Source: Phaseolus vulgaris (taxonomy: Eukaryota; Streptophyta; Magnoliopsida; Fabales; Fabaceae). From it: a stretch of 64,000 bases of DNA. The translations under genes were made by a program, and so were the position numbers. The notes under the pieces were generated by a model, which was not told where the DNA came from, ran no database searches, and was given only the letters and a program-made list of their open reading frames with translations. Below are positions 1 through 10,736 of this stretch, one piece after another (within the stretch, counting starts at the first letter, position 1; each line of letters opens with the position of its first letter). The DNA lies in NCBI RefSeq assembly GCF_000499845.2, contig NC_023749.2, positions 30,458,626 to 30,522,625 on the forward strand. The letters are read 5' to 3'.

Positions 1-152
1 ATTATTGGTATTATTGGTATTATTAGTATTATTAGTATTATTAGTATTATTAGTATTATTAGTATTATTAGTATTATAAATATTATAAATATTATTAGTA
101 TTATTAGTATTATTAGTAATAATAAGTATAATAAAAATCATAATAATACACC
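1..152. repeat. ATT-rich trinucleotide microsatellite
   Basis: The first ~130 bases are an almost uninterrupted run of TATTAG / TATTGG / TATAAA variants of an ATT trinucleotide, decaying into ATAATA-rich sequence. No coding potential is seen. Confidence 0.9.
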
Positions 153-240
153 AGAAGTTGACTGTTGTAGTGGTTAAGTTTTCCCTAGTCACTGAAGGAA
201 CTTGTTTTTGAATCCCATCTGTTGTAGATTTTTGTTTTGT
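153..240 (+). repeat. Possible tRNA-derived (SINE-like) fragment
   Basis: A box A-like string (TAGTGGTTAAG, about 168-178) is followed about 30 bases later by a degenerate box B-like string (TTTTTGAATCCC, about 205-216), the spacing expected for an internal pol III promoter. The block lies between the microsatellite and a CACTA terminus and may simply be internal CACTA sequence. Identity is not established. Confidence 0.2.
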
Positions 241-423
241 GGTGGCAAAGTTACATACAGATATAATCTGTATGTAATTACATACGGAAAAGATCCGTAT
301 GTAATCTCTATTTACATACGGAATAAAATCCGTATGTAAATATCTGTATGTAATGTTGATTTTACATACGAATTTTGATCCGTATGTAATAATCCGTATA
401 TAATTTGCGTTATTCTTGTAGTG
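241..423. mobile_element. CACTA transposon terminus with subterminal repeats
   Basis: The stretch carries about eight copies, in both orientations, of a subterminal motif around TTACATACGGAT / ATCCGTATGTAA and ends with TTCTTGTAGTG. The reverse complement of that end is CACTACAAGAA, the classic plant CACTA (En/Spm) terminal inverted repeat. Arrays of short motifs in both orientations next to the terminus are typical of this superfamily, where they bind the element's own DNA-binding protein. The left terminus lies outside the window. LINE coding sequence begins directly at 424, suggesting insertion into the LINE or into its junction. Confidence 0.75.
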
Positions 424-1605
424 CATTCAGAGGAAGTTCCTATGAGCTTGGGGAAAATAGAGTAAATCGATATCATGGGTTAGCTAGGATAATGTGTGTA
501 AGCCTTTAGAGGAAGGAGGCTTGGGGGTAAAGGAAGTGAAGAACTTTAATGTGGCTTTCCTGGCGAAATGGAGATGGAGGATCATGAGTAATGAAGGAGG
601 AAAATGGAAAGAGATTATCTTATCCAAATACGGCACAACAGTAGAAAATATACATCTTAGGTCGAAACACCAATCATGGTGGTGGAAGGATCTGACCAAA
701 ATATGTGGTGAAGGTATAGTAGACAGTTGGTTCCAAAAGGCCATTGTGTCGAAAGTAGGCAACGGAGGTATAGTGAGATTGGGGGAGGATTTGTGGCTTG
801 GGAATGTCTGCCTTAGATCGGTGTATCCTACACTATTCTCCTTATCTCTTGACCAAGGTAAAAAGGTGGGGGAGGTAGGAGAATGGGAAAAGAATAGGTG
901 GCGGTGGAATTTGAATTGGAGGACGGACAGGTTTCAATGGGAGACAGACCTGGAGGTAGACATGTTATCCATGCTAAGTATGGGTGCAATGTGTAAGGAC
1001 TCCCTTGACCAACTTCTATGGAAGGGGGACCAAAAGGGTATGTTTTCGGTAAGGTCAGCATATTCTATGTTGGCTAATCACCAAATCCCAGCCCCAAGGA
1101 AAGGTGTGTTTAGTCTCCTATGACAAGCAAAAGCCATGCCCAAAGTACTCACAACTTCTTGGAGAATCCTTATTGATAGAATTCCTAATAGAGTAAATTT
1201 GTTAAGAAGAGGAGTGCCTGTGATCTCAACCCTATGTGCACTTTGTAATTTGTCAGAGGAATCCTCTCAACACCTTTTCCTAGAATGCGGTTATGCACAA
1301 CAAGTGAGGTCCCGATGTTATCGATGGATTGGTATTTTAGGTGCTCAAAATAAGGATCTCATGAATCACCTTATGAATTTCCATCTAACACATCTCTCTA
1401 ATAAACAAAATCAGGTGTGGTTAGGTTTTTGGGCGGCTATCATTAGCTGTATTTGGGAGCACAGGAACTTAATGGTTTTCAGACAAGGGGTTCCTGACTC
1501 CGATGAGATTTCCAGAATGCCCAGCTGTAGTCCTGGTTATGATTAAAGCACAAAACAATTGGCTTTTCGTATGCTTTCTCTAACCGGCTCTTGAATCCGA
1601 ACTAG
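424..1605 (+). pseudogene. LINE-1 ORF2 C-terminal fragment (RT tail and zf-RVT domain)
   Basis: This encodes the end of a plant L1-type ORF2 protein: the post-palm region with the signature KPLEEGGLGVKEV, the Trp-rich segment (WWWKDL, then FQWE after the linker), and the reverse-transcriptase zinc-binding domain with the CALC...C-type cluster (CALCNLSEESSQHLFLECG). It is broken. A TGA at 1121-1123 replaces a Trp codon in an otherwise single frame (frame 2). Near 1517 the frame shifts, after which the usual C-terminal residues continue in another frame with two further stops until about 1605. The endonuclease and catalytic RT core are absent. A decayed retrotransposon fragment with no host function. 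Confidence 0.9.
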
Positions 1606-3281
1606 TGTCTTCTCTTGATTCGCTGAATGTTTGGTGTTTGAGCTGGAACAGGTAAGGTATAATAGGGAAGTGAGGTTGTTTATTAGCAGGTATTAGGTGG
1701 AGAACTTCTTGTCCCCGGCAGCAGTCATGCTTGGGGAGGTTTGTTCCTGAAAGCGGATGAGATCCCTCCCTAGGTCAGGCCCTGTATTGTTATTGAAGAA
1801 GTAAAGGGAATTCTGGTGCTGAACTGCTTTCTAGACAGATCATTGCTTGCTTTTTCAAAATTAAAGATAACTAGTTGCTTCGACAGATCACGTCATGCTG
1901 GTTTGGCAGGGGTGTGGTAGGAGTGTGATGTTGGTAAACTCTCTTGGCAGGCTTGATCATCTTCAAATCAGGTCTACGTTCGGCTATATAGGGCGGGAGT
2001 CTGCATCATGTAACCTGGAGGATGCGGTTTGTTGCGATAGACGCCTCACTATGTCTTGGCTTTGGGAAATCTAAGCACAATATAGGCCGTAGCAGCTACT
2101 TCTTTGGGGAGGGGATGTTTTTTCTGCACCTGTATGCTTAGTGTGATCAACAGATATCACCGGGGGAGGCTTATTCCCTGTCTTCTTTGAAGTAATCGCT
2201 TTGATTCTCTGTGAGTTTTTACTTCGGGCATACTCAACCAAGAGGCTTCTCTTGTCGTGTGCCTAAGATGGAAAGATCATCATTTGCTTTGTATGCCAAG
2301 TAACTATCCCTACCGGTGAGGTGTAAACCCTTCTTAGGGTGCTGCTGGAACTTTATTTCTGCTCTACTTGAAAGGAAAGCTGGATGTCAAATTATACCAT
2401 TGGTGCTTTGTTGGTGGTGTTGTTGCCAAGGCATATATAGCGTCTTTCGGGGCTGTCATGTACGAACAGCGTGTGTTGGATCAGTCATAAAGATAATTTG
2501 CAATAAAGTTATCGTGCGCCAACTACCAGAAGGCCTTAGCTAACGTTTATTTTTTAGTTTTGCAGGTACAATGATGATCAATTACAGGGTTGAAGGATTG
2601 GTCTTCCTCGGGTGTGCTGAACCACTGGTGCTTCAAGTTTTTCAGTGGTTGATGCAAGTTTTTGTCTAGGCTTTGATCTGGTTCTTTCTCCTGGTTTCTA
2701 TGGTGCTCGTAGCAGGATTTGATAATCCCGGGGAAGACTCGTTGGGTCCAACTTGTGTGCTGACGAAGTCCTGCACTACCTATAGCTGAACATCAGAAAC
2801 AGGGAGCTGGTTGGTGCAGACTGTTTTTCAAAGTGCTATCGAAGAGTGAATGTTGTAGCAACATACTCTTCCCCAGTATTTTTTCTGGCTCGATATGCTG
2901 ACATTGTTGTTACAATATGCCCTGAGGCGTGTAGTTTGGATTTGGCTGTGAGGAACTGCCCAGTTGTCCACATCTTGGATAGTGGCCATCAGTTTTGTCA
3001 GGTTGAAGATCCACATCCGGAAGAAGATAATGAAGATTAAGAGGATGATGGAGGTTTCTTGGTTCGCGGGGAAGTCTAGAGGTGTTGTTGCCTCAGTTTG
3101 CTCTTGTTTTACTAGTGTAATACTCTGCTGCAAGGTTTTTAGCTTCATATAGCAAACAATTCGGTCTCTCTTCCTTAGTGGGTGATCTTTCTGTTTATGG
3201 TTATCTTTAATGTGGTTTGGTTAGTGTAAAAGGGTTGGATACCCATTTGTATCCCTTTAATTTAATTCCATTTTTTCTGAT
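1606..3281 (+). other. LINE-1 3' untranslated region
   Basis: About 1.7 kb between the end of the zf-RVT domain and the poly(A) tract, without a convincing ORF (longest 75 codons, no family recognised). Its position and the terminal poly(A) identify it as the LINE 3' region. It is unusually long for its coding part and may contain further nested debris that I cannot resolve. Confidence 0.6.
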
Positions 3282-3294
3282 AAAAAAAAAAAAA

Positions 3295-3985
3295 GGCACA
3301 TCATCACAATTCTGAAGAGAGTTGTTTGTTACCTATGTTACATTTTTAGATGGATCTTGCAGTTCAAAATCTCAAGTTCTGAAAGCAAAAATATGTGTTG
3401 ATGTTATTGTAACATATCAGAGCTTAAGGATGGATTTGGTATTGGGATCCCATTTCTCACTTATAAGTTTCAAAACTCTTTCTAGAATAAATTTTTTACT
3501 CAGTGAAACCTAGGAAGTGAAAATTTTGACAAAGATCACAGCTCAAATTTCGAAAACATAAAAGATGAAATCTGGACTTTAAGTTCCACAATCCCTTGGA
3601 AAAAAAGAAGCAAGATCCAATATTAGACATTAGATACATTACTACACCTGTTATATGTTGCGCATCCTGAGCACCAACAATTCCGATGCATGAATGTACA
3701 AAATTCTCATCCACTGTCAACTGTTCATATGCAAGATATATATCCTCAACATGTGGCAACTTCATATAGAAATGTGAAGTCCTTGATACATGATATGTAC
3801 TGGATCTACAATCAATCTTAGAAAGAATTATCTGGTCGAAATCTTCGAAGGCATGATATGTCCTTGATCCACAATCAATACATGATATGTCCTTGATACA
3901 TTCTCTTTTGAATTTGAACCATGAGGAAAAGTCTTCGAGGGCATCATCCCCACTTGTGTCACTTGCTTAAAAATTCAAATAAAAG
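3295..3985. other. Unassigned stretch between LINE-1 and element A
   Basis: No recognised gene. On the - strand an 89-codon ORF (3496-3765) begins MKLPHVEDIYLAYEQLTVDE and reaches a CAG|GTGTAG string that could be a splice donor, so it may be a relic exon, but I do not recognise the family. Around 3780-3905 the motif CATGATATGTNCTTGAT recurs three times with ATCNACAATCAAT between copies, a small degenerate repeat. The missing 3' LTR of element A would be expected here, but nothing resembling 19909-20839 is seen. Confidence 0.4.
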
Positions 3986-4352
3986 GTGGGGAGTATAAGC
4001 TTTGAAATGTGTACAAACACTTGGGTTCCATCAAGCCAACTTCTCTCACAAACTTCTTCTTCTTCCTCGCGATTCCCTGCATTTCGTCTTCCTCCAATCT
4101 CAAGACTTTCCCCAGATCAACCATCAAAGGTAACATTTTGCTCCGATCATTGCTTTTATCATTCGATATTCTGCTCTATTGAACTGCTAGGGTCTGTTTA
4201 AATTTCTGCATTTCCCATTTTCTCTGCATTTCTTTGTTCCCCTGTTTTTCTGAACTTTCTCGCGTGGGTAGGGTTTTCTGGGTTTTTCGTAGTTTGACAC
4301 CATAGCCCCCCTTGTTGAACCTTTGTCCTTTCTTTTTCAAGCTTCTTCGTCC
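3986..4352 (+). promoter_or_regulatory. Leader of the element A antisense ORF, with a possible 5' intron
   Basis: The region ahead of the ATG at 4353 shows a plausible leader intron: donor AAAG|GTAACATTTTGC near 4129 and acceptor TTTTTCAAG|CTTC near 4341, flanking a T-rich stretch. It would give the antisense gene its own spliced leader. No clear TATA box is visible. Inferred only. Confidence 0.35.
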
Positions 4353-6442
4353 ATGGCGCGAACAAAGCCCACTGCCAACCCTCCACCTTCACTTGTAAAC
4401 TACAGAGAGTCCTACTCTTGGGCCTCTGATAGGCTTCTTGCTGAATCCTCAACTTTCACTTCGACTGAAGATTGGAAGGACCATATCAAAAGCGAACCCA
4501 TAGGGAAAGCGTTTGGGAGGGACGACGATGCTTACATCTTCGTTCGCCCCTGCGTTCCTGGTGAACCCGCCTACGTGGACAACCATTCCAACAACGGGGA
4601 ACCCTTTTTCTTTTTCTATCAAACTGTCTTCAAATGCGTAGGGCAACGTCTCCCCTTGAACAGCTTCGAGAGGGAGCTACTCACAGAGTTGAACGAGGCC
4701 CCTGCCCAGCTACACCCCAATAGTTGGGCATTCATCACGGCCTTCTCTCTTCTCATGGGGTACCTTGGCCTCTCCCCTTCAGTGGATGTCTTCCTCCACT
4801 TCTTTGAAGCAAAGAGCCCTGGGAACAACCTCTGGGTGAGCCTCAGTGGCGTAACTGGGAGGGTGCTCTTTTCCCTCTTCCAGCAATCCTAGAAGGGATT
4901 CAGGGGGAAATTCTTAAGAGTGTGCGCCTCTGACCACGACCGCATGACTCTTGATGGCTTTCCCCTATACTGGGTGGAGGAGCTCAAATTTAGCAAAGCT
5001 AAAACTCTGGACGAGCTCTCCTTAACTAGCCGCGAAACATGCCAGGTCTTGGCCAACCTGGGCATGATTTTCAATACTGCTGAAATAATCAAGCATGGGC
5101 GCGACCCCGCGCCCTTGCCAAATACCTGGGTATGAGTTTCCTTCATCATCCCTCTAACCACATGCTCTGCATAACTATCTCATGCACCTTTAACTATGCA
5201 TGCTTTATCTTTCTCGTTCATCTTTAACTATACATGCCTTTAACTTGCTTTTCCTAGTGCAGCCATGGTGATGACCGAAGAAAAGCGTGCTAGATTTGCT
5301 GAACTCTTGGCTCACGGTGGCGTTGCCGGCAAGGCAGGTCCTTCTGCACCCCCTACCTCCACCACTATGCCTTCAACTGCAACAACCCCGGCGACCCCAC
5401 CCCTGGCTCTCCAAAGGATGCTCATAACTCTCCAGCTCCACCCGAGGCTATCCCCCTGGCCACGGTTAGAGCTACCTCACCTCCAGCCCCTTTGGGAGAA
5501 AACGAGGGTGTGGTGCGTATCGAATCTGATGAGGAAGAAGAATCTTGTGGGGGACCTGCCTTCAAGAGGAGGAAAACCAACAGGGTGGCCACCTCCCATT
5601 CTTCTTCCGCCAAACCCCTCCCCTCCACCTCATCTTGCTCTCGAGGAGGCGGTGGGGACTTCGGCTAAGCCCACTCCTGCTACCGCCTCTGAGCTCCTCC
5701 ACACCGTTCAACACTTCCTAAGGGGTTGGCGATAGGCTAAATTGGGAACTTAGTAATTGAAGATGCGCTGAACGAAAGCGTATTCTGCAGCCTCGAGAGC
5801 TACCTTACTCGAATCCATGATCACCGAGAGCAAGCTACTAAGGAAAAACTGGCCCTGGCTGACGAAGTGGCCAAACTGAAAGAAGAGTTGGACCAGCGTC
5901 AAGCCGTGATGAGCGAGGTGGCTAAGCTGAAGGAAGAAATGGCTTGGCTAGGAAAGCAATTCCTTAACAAAGAGACCGCTCTCAACGAAGAACTGAGGGT
6001 GATTCGCAACGCTGAACGTGAGGTCAACAGGAAACTCCATGAGCAGGGACAGGAGTACACCACTCTCTTGGGCAGGGTGGTGCCTTTGCGGGTGGAACTA
6101 GTTGATCTGAAAGATACCCTCAAGGAGAAAGAAGAGAAAATAACCAACCTTGAGGGGCAATCGATGACCCGTGAAGTAGTTTTGGGCAAGGTTGAAGGCG
6201 AGTTGGCCACCTGTTAGCAAGCACTGAAGGAGAAAATCGAAGCCCTTGTTGCTCATGTTGAAAAAGCTAAGGAGGTCGAGGCAGAACTCTTAACTGATGG
6301 CGCAGAGGCCTATGGTGCAGGGTTTGAAGATGCCCTGGCTCAGGTGGCTTGCAAGCACCTTGAGGTGGACATTGCTTTCTTCACCCCGAACAACCACGTG
6401 GCTGACGGCAACATAGTGCCTCGTCCCCTTAACTTGTCTTAG
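4353..6442 (+). pseudogene. Antisense ORF of element A (putative gypsy-type transposon domain plus coiled coil)
   Basis: The protein starts MARTKPTANPPPSL. Its first ~250 residues match in style the plant 'putative gypsy type transposon' domain (PF04195 family): a W-x-F-I-T-A-F-type core (NSWAFITAFSLLMGYLG) with a conserved following segment. A stop at 4890-4892 interrupts it; the same frame resumes to 5129. An intron is likely at 5130-5262 (TGG|GTATGAG ... TAGTGCAG|CC). Exon 2 is Pro/Ser/Thr-rich, then frameshifts between 5735 and 5867 into a long heptad-rich coiled coil (KLKEELDQ..., KLKEEMAW..., TLKEKEEKITNLE). A TAG at 6215-6217 precedes the C-terminal part, which ends at 6442. This gene is antisense to gag-pol. 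Its role in Tat elements is unknown. Confidence 0.75.
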
Positions 6443-7592
6443 TCTTTTTGCTTTAACGTTGTAACCTCCTGAACATGTTTAACTCTTATGTCGACGTTTA
6501 ACTTTATCTTTATCTATTCTTACTTGCACCTTCTGCTTCATATGCTTACTCATACTTCGTAACTTGCGTCTTTGCTAATAGCGCTTTCATGACTTTTAAC
6601 TGTCCTAGCCATTGCCTCTTGCCTTGGTCGAGGAGCTCTTTCTTAGGACTTTACTTATACCTTCCGGTCTCGAGGCGCCAGCCTTCGAGTGTGTAACTTG
6701 CCTCATCATCGCTCGAGGGCGAGGAGGACTTCTCTTGGTCGAGGCCTACTTGTTCGTTCTTGGTGCCCACGCCCGAAGAATGCACCCCCGCCACTCCCCT
6801 TCGGGGTGTCTAAACACCGGGACAATAGTTGCGCATGGTGCCCACGCCCGAGGAGAGTCCTGCTGAAAGCAGTGCCGTTTCGTCCCCTGTGTGTCTAAAC
6901 TCCAAGGCAACTAGTCCTTATAACTTGCACTTGGATGCCCACGCCCGAGGAGAGGCTTGCCACCATGCAACGCCGTTTCGTCCTCGGTGTGTCTAAACAT
7001 CAAGGCGATCCCTTGACATCACGCCTGGGAAGGAGGCGTCCCAAGGGAATCCATTAACTCCCGCCTGAGGTGTCCCTTCATTTGGGTGATCCGATTTATT
7101 ACTGGCCTCATCATCGCACGATGGCGAGGAGCACTTTATTACTCGTGCCTGATGCCCACACTCAAAGGAGGCGCCCCCTGCCACTTCCTTGCGAGGTGTC
7201 TAAACATCAGGGCGACCGGGGGCTTGTCACTCTCACCTGGGGAGGAGGCGTCCCGAAAGAATCCTTTAACTCCTGCCCAGGGACAAGACGCCCGGATTTT
7301 AACTGGGTTATACTTACCTTTCGCACTCGACGCCCACGCCTGAAGAGTGCGCCCGCCGCTTTGGTGCCCACGCCCAGAGGAGACATCTGCGTCACTCCTG
7401 CTGAGGTGTCTAAACACCAAGGCGATGAGTTTGTTTGTCACTAAACCGCGTCATTTCTTCTTAGCGTTTCTTTAGATCGTAATAAAACTTGAGACAATGT
7501 ATGCTCAAACTGATATTTACTTGGGCGACCTTGTTAAAAAACCCCTGAAAGGGAAAATGAGTGTCCCCTTAACTGTACACTACATAGAGTTT
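6443..7592. repeat. GC-rich imperfect tandem-repeat region of element A
   Basis: Between the antisense ORF and integrase lies a GC-rich block in which the phrase GGTGTCTAAACACCAAGGCGAT (with variants) recurs near 6808, 6890, 6990, 7065, 7190 and 7403. Each is paired with GCCCACGCCCGAGGAGAG-type sequence, giving imperfect units of about 80-210 bp. Tat-lineage elements commonly carry tandem repeats downstream of pol. ORFs seen here on both strands are by-products of the repeats. Confidence 0.7.
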
Positions 7593-9146
7593 TTAACTGA
7601 AATAAAACTTCAAGTTTGTCGCGTTCCAAGTGCGCCGGATGAAGCCTCCCTCCAGAATCTCAAGCTTGTATGAGCCGTTCCCCCGAGCCTCGATCACCCT
7701 GAAGGGTCCGGTCCACTTGGGAGACAGCTTGTTTTCCAACTCATATGGATGAGCCTTCCGCATCACCAAGTCAGCCACTTGGAACTGTCGAGGCTTCACC
7801 TTGGAGTTGTACTAGTGCTCTACTCTTCTCTTCACGGCCTCAACCTTTATTCTCGCTTCTTCTCTGGCTTCGTCTAACAGATCTAGATTCACCCTCCTCT
7901 CCTCGTTGGACTCTTCAGCCACAAAACTCTGGAAGCGCGGTGAGCTCTCATGGATCTCTACTGGGATCATGGCATCTGATCTTTATACTAGGCTGAACGG
8001 CGTCTCCATGGTGGAAGTTTGGGGCGTGGTGTGATAAGCCCACACTATCCTGGGAACCTCCTCCGCCAAGTTCCCTTGGCTTTCTCAAGCCTCCTCTTCA
8101 ACCCCCTCAGCAAGATTCTGTTCGCGAACTCCACCTGTCCGTTTGTCTGGGGGTGTTCGACAGATACGAACACTTGCTTGATGCCTACCTCTGTACACAG
8201 TTTTCCCAGCTGCTAGCTTGCAAATTGAGTACCATTATCCAAGACAAGGCGCTTCGGTACACCGAAGCGACACACAATGTTCTTCCAGACAAAGTGTTGT
8301 ACCTTGGGTACGGTGATCTGCGCCACCGGCTCTGCTTCTATCCACTTTGTGAAGTACTCAATAGCAACTATCAAGTACTTCATCTGCCTTATTTCTAATG
8401 GGAAGGGCCCCAGAATGTCAATTCCCCACGTGTGGAAGGGCCATGGACTGTAAATTGACCTCAGCGATTCTAGGGGTGCCTTGTGTCAGTTGGCATGCAG
8501 TTGGCACTACTTGCACCGCTGGCCGTACCTTACGCAGTCCTCCTCCGCCAAGTTCCCTTGGCTTTCTCAAGCCTCCTCTTCAACCCCCTCAGCAAGATTC
8601 TGTTCGCGAACTCCACCTGTCCGTTTGTCTGGGGGTGTTCGACAGATACGAACACTTGCTTGATGCCTACCTCTGTACACAGTTTTCCCAGCTGCTAGCT
8701 TGCAAATTGAGTACCATTATCCAAGACAAGGCGCTTCGGTACACCGAAGCGACACACAATGTTCTTCCAGACAAAGTGTTGTACCTTGGGTACGGTGATC
8801 TGCGCCACCGACTCTGCTTCTATCCACTTTGTGAAGTACTCAATAGCAACTATCAAGTACTTCATCTGCCTTATTTCTAATGGGAAGGGCCCCAGAATGT
8901 CAATTCCCCACGTGTGGAAGGGCCATGGACTGTAAATTGACCTCAGCGATTCTAGGGGTGCCTTGTGTCAGTTGGCATGCAGTTGGCACTACTTGCACCG
9001 CTGGCCGTACCTTACGCAGTCCTCCCTAGCTGTTGGCCAGTAGAAGCCTGCACGCACCACCTTGGACGCCAAAGACCTTCCTCCTACGTGGCTCCCACAA
9101 ATCCCTTCATGGAGCTCAGACATTAACCTTGTGCACTCATCTCCAC
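7593..9146 (-). pseudogene. Element A integrase, disrupted by tandem duplication
   Basis: Integrase inserts the retroelement cDNA. On the - strand the C-terminal segment 7799-7593 is intact and diagnostic (VMRKAHPYELENKLSPKW, then TGPFRV, ending NATNLKFYFS and a stop), the usual end of Tat pol. Upstream, translated pieces between 9100 and 8050 read as the zinc-binding region and catalytic core (for example GVPKRLVLDNGTQF and EHPQTNGQVEFANR). The core is present twice because 8057-8538 is repeated as 8539-9020. The 482-bp period is not a multiple of 3, so the frame is lost. Other small lesions are present. Non-functional. Confidence 0.8.
8057..9020. repeat. 482-bp near-perfect tandem duplication inside the integrase
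   Basis: 8057-8538 and 8539-9020 align end to end; reading both copies I found one difference (CACCGGCTC versus CACCGACTC). The junctions share CCTCC, consistent with slippage or unequal exchange at a short microhomology. Confidence 0.9.
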
Positions 9147-10736
9147 TCACGCTGTCAAGATCGGGTGCGTGAACCCGTGTCTGAACAGCGCTTCGTCCAC
9201 GAGAGTGTACCTCGCGGAATTCCTCTTTATCTTCTTGCCCTCTTCGGGTTCTGCTGGGAGGATCCCATTCGCGATGTAGCGCCTATAAGGCGTCATCCAC
9301 GTGTCCCCTTCTTCCAGGGTGCACACCTGTATGGAGCCCTCCCCTTCTGGCGAGGCCGGGTAAACACTTATATTGGGGGCCCTCACTGTGTCCTGAGTCA
9401 AGGACCGATGACTCCTCGGCCTTCCCTTGAACGCACTGATCTGAAGGACGTCCACCCTGTTATCCTCCACAAACGTTCGCGGCATTTTGAGGGTCTCCTG
9501 GATGACCGTCCTCTGCCTCCCCCCCTTGCCTGAGCTGGCCAGCTTGGCGAGCAGGTCAGCACAGGCATTCTGCTCTCTCGAGACGTGGACCAACTCGAAC
9601 GCCACGAACGCCCCTTTCAGCACTTGGACATACCTCAAATATGCAGCCATCTGTGGATCCTTGGCTTGGTACTCCCCGGTCACCTGCCCCGTGACCACCT
9701 ACAAATGACTCTTCGCCAGCAGGCTCCGCGTGCCCATCTTTTTGGCTAAGAGCATCCCAGCTATTAGGGCCTCGTACTCTGCTTGATTATTACTTTCTTT
9801 GAACGCAAACCTCAGGGCCTTCTCGATCAGCAAACCTCAGGGCCTGCTCGTCCACTCCCTTGCTGATTTGAGGACCCATCCACCGAGAGCACCTATTGGG
9901 AGCCAACCTCTTCCTCTTGTTGGGTGCTTCCTGGCGAGAGCTTCGCCAAAAAGTCTGCGTACACTTGACCCTTGATGGACCCCCTGGGCTCGTACAAAAT
10001 ATCAAACTCAGATAGCTCCACCGCCCAGAACACCATCCTCCCTGCGACATCTGGCTTTTGTAACACCTTCTGGATGGGGAGGTCCGTCATCACTACCACC
10101 GTAAAGCTTTGGAATTAGTGGCGGAGCCTCCTGGTCGAGAACACCACCGCCAAAGCCATTTTCTCCAAAGATTGATACCTCACCTCCGGTCCATGCAGGA
10201 CCTTGCTTACGAAGTATATAGGTTTCTGGGTCTGATCCTGCTCCTGAAATAGCACAACACTGATCGCCCACTCGGTCCCCGCAAAGTAAAACCGGAGGGG
10301 CACTTCGGTCCATGGCTTACAAAGCACGAGAGGAGCCGCCAGATACCCCTTGAGCTTGACGAATGCCGCCTCGCACTCTTCGGTCCACACGAACCTACTG
10401 TTTCTTTTCAAGCACTGGAAATAAGGGTGCCCCTTGTCTCCTCCAGCGGACACAAACCTGGACAAAGCGGCTATCCGCCCCGTCAACTGCTGCACCTCCT
10501 TCACCGAGGCGGGACTCCTCATTGCAAGAATCGTCACGCACTTGTTGGGGTTCGCCTCTATTCCTCGCTCGGTGAGCAGAAACCCCAAAAACATACCCGC
10601 CTCAACCTAGAAGACACACTTCTCAGGGTTCAGCTTGAGGCGGTACTTTGCTATTGTGGCAAACAGCTCTTCCAGATCAGCTGTGTGACGCCCCCTCTCT
10701 TGGGAGGTCACCACCATATCATCTACATAGGCCTGC
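9147..10736 (-). pseudogene. Element A RT C-terminal half, RNase H and second RNase H-like domain
   Basis: From the insertion junction leftward, the - strand encodes the end of the reverse transcriptase starting with the catalytic YVDD box (the codons at the D junction), then YRLKLNPEKCVF, FLGFLLTERGIEANPNK and VKEVQQLTGRIAALSRFV. Next comes the RNase H (FVWTEECEAAFVKLKGYL, KPIYFVSKVLHGPE), and after a stop near 10115 a second block (FDILYEPRGSIKGQVYADFL, about 9893-10099). The 9147-9698 ORF has HVSREQNACADLLAKLASSG, the terminal signature of the additional archaeal-type RNase H of Tat elements. Several stops and a short internal duplication near 9805-9850 (CTCGATCAGCAAACCTCAGGGCC region) break it. 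It is followed on the left by integrase. Confidence 0.8.

Larger units (their letters stand above)
424..3294 (+). mobile_element. LINE-1: 5'-truncated L1-type non-LTR retrotransposon
   Basis: The element enters mid reverse transcriptase (the residues before the EEGGLG motif), runs through the zinc-binding C-terminal domain to about 1605, then has about 1.7 kb of non-coding 3' region. It ends in ...TTTTTTCTGAT followed by 13 A at 3282-3294, a typical plant LINE tail. The 5' part is missing; the sequence abuts a CACTA terminus at 423. No target-site duplication could be recognised. Confidence 0.85.

Noticed and set aside
153..240. Functional tRNA gene
   Set aside because: Box B is degenerate and no cloverleaf could be drawn; kept only as a weak SINE-like note.
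6612..7444. Overlapping ORFs on both strands in the GC-rich block
   Set aside because: Produced by the tandem repeats of element A.
8153..8880. Two identical + strand ORFs ending at 8398 and 8880
   Set aside because: They are antisense shadows of the integrase core, present twice because of the 482-bp duplication.
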